Assembly: GCA_944470555.2 (NCBI GenBank)
Contig: OX104129.1
Location: forward strand, 46,223,998-46,287,997
Direction of reading: 5' to 3'
Source of the DNA: Heterobilharzia americana
Taxonomy: Eukaryota; Platyhelminthes; Trematoda; Strigeidida; Schistosomatidae
DNA: 64,000 nucleotides
Shown here: in pieces, positions 63,001 to 64,000 of the stretch
Layout: each line of letters begins with the position of its first letter
How positions within the stretch are numbered: position 1 is the first letter of the stretch
Program-made: the position numbers and the translations under genes
The notes under the pieces: generated by a model
Database searches by the model: none
What the model saw: the letters and a program-made list of their open reading frames with translations, nothing else
Told to the model about the DNA's origin: nothing

Positions 63001-64000
63001 CTGCTAGTCACTCAGCCTAACTCCATATTAGATTTGTTTATCTGATACATAGCGCACAGTGATACAGTATTGTTTACCTGGTGATGTTTTGAGCATAACT
63101 TATTGCTCATGATCATATCAGCATAATCACGCTACTTTCGATATCTGATTTTTATAGTCCTGTCACTTCTTATTTTTCTGTTTCTGCTGGTAATAGTACT
63201 ACCAAATATGGAATTAAACCCTACCACAGTGCCCAAGTTTTACACTTATATTAATGACACTCAACTCAATGTTCTTCTGGTTTTTCTAGTAATTACGTAA
63301 CCTACAAGGTCTTTAACAATCCATTTCATTATTTTCCTATCGGTTTAGTGTCCTTCCCCTTTCCATAGCTCTAGAACTGTCAGTCTCATTAATTATAAAT
63401 TGTCACTGATTTCGACTAAAATTTATGATTATTCATCCCGTGTTTTTGACTCACTACCTTATTGTTAATCCTGAATATCAAATCTTCACTCATTTCTACA
63501 CATTTAAAGTATTTCACACCATCATTACTGTCAATAATTCGCTTCAATTATAAGCTGTTTGCAACTGATGAAAGGCAATAAAATAAAATGAGCTCATCTT
63601 ATTCTACAAATGCCATCGTTCTTGCACTGTTCACTTCTGTCCAGAGAACTTAATTCATGACTTTTCTTTCTTATGGGTTTAATAAAGAGTGTAAACTGCC
63701 TAAGTGTTACATTTAATCTTCATCGTTTTGTTTATAGTATTTATAAATGAAATGATATTTTTGTATTGGCTGTTAGCATTACATTTCTTTATATCAAATT
63801 GTCTGTTCAGTATTAAATATTATTTGCAGTGGAATGATTTTTGACCGTTACTTTGGGATAAGACTAGTATTTGTTACTATCCTCTCCCTTCACAGTCAAC
63901 TTTTTTCTAAGACGCTATTTGAAGTCTATACAACAAACTAGGACCATCTTTCGTAGCAAGATTATTAGGATAATTTTATGAATGTTTTCTTCAAAATTCT
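60037..64000. other. AT-rich right flank without recognisable genes
   Basis: About 4 kb with short frames only. The longest (61,393-61,653, minus, 86 codons) has no motif. No repeats shared with the rest of the window were found. Confidence 0.5.

Overview
The window is eukaryotic, AT-rich and nearly gene-free. It most likely comes from a blood fluke (genus Schistosoma or a close relative). Three things support this: seven copies or fragments of one RTE-type non-LTR retrotransposon (APE endonuclease plus reverse transcriptase, ending in an ATA/AAT-rich tail); a reverse-strand hammerhead ribozyme closely matching the schistosome SM-alpha class; and several tRNA-headed SINE-like elements with decayed hammerheads. 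I cannot name the species. I see no LTR element, CRISPR array, rRNA or intact tRNA gene, and no long intact ORF.

Layout. (1) 1-560 is plain flank. (2) 561-16,935 is a direct tandem duplication with a period of about 7.84 kb. Each unit is an RTE 3' part, a 4.5 kb spacer and an RTE 5'/central part. The order is: 3'-only RTE fragment (561-1,268), spacer 1, full-length RTE-2 (5,779-9,109), spacer 2, full-length RTE-3 (13,619-16,935). Only RTE-3 has matching 14-bp target-site duplications. RTE-2 is a chimera whose 3' end equals that of the first fragment, so the duplication probably arose by unequal exchange at a (CAA)n tract inside two RTE copies. (3) The spacer carries, on the minus strand, a chain of short in-phase candidate exons (2,692-3,368). 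These are open in spacer 1 and broken by a 1-bp deletion in spacer 2. This is my best candidate for an unannotated gene.

(4) 16,950-31,042 is mostly featureless AT-rich DNA with one RTE fragment and two (TA)n tracts. (5) 31,053-35,135 is a decayed RTE copy with a second RTE fragment nested inside it, each with its own target-site duplication, and a perfect 50-unit (TGGC)n tetranucleotide array. (6) 36,158-36,783 looks like a decayed coding sequence. (7) 40,320-40,865 holds two SINE-like copies with decayed hammerheads. (8) 43,693-45,295 is another deleted RTE copy of the same subgroup as (5). (9) 51,022-51,508 holds two head-to-head tRNA-like elements with inverted terminal sequences. (10) 53,305-55,330 has two more decayed hammerhead SINE copies around a possible 3' end of a spliced membrane-protein gene (54,377-54,762, minus strand). 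(11) 58,365-58,620 is an inverted RTE 3' end, and 59,975-60,036 is the SM-alpha-type hammerhead. The rest is AT-rich DNA with nothing I can support.

All RTE open reading frames are broken. Two frame-breaking insertions appear to be shared by copies that inserted independently, suggesting a defective subfamily moved in trans. All coding calls are from reading by eye; splice predictions and family assignments are inference until tested against RNA and databases.
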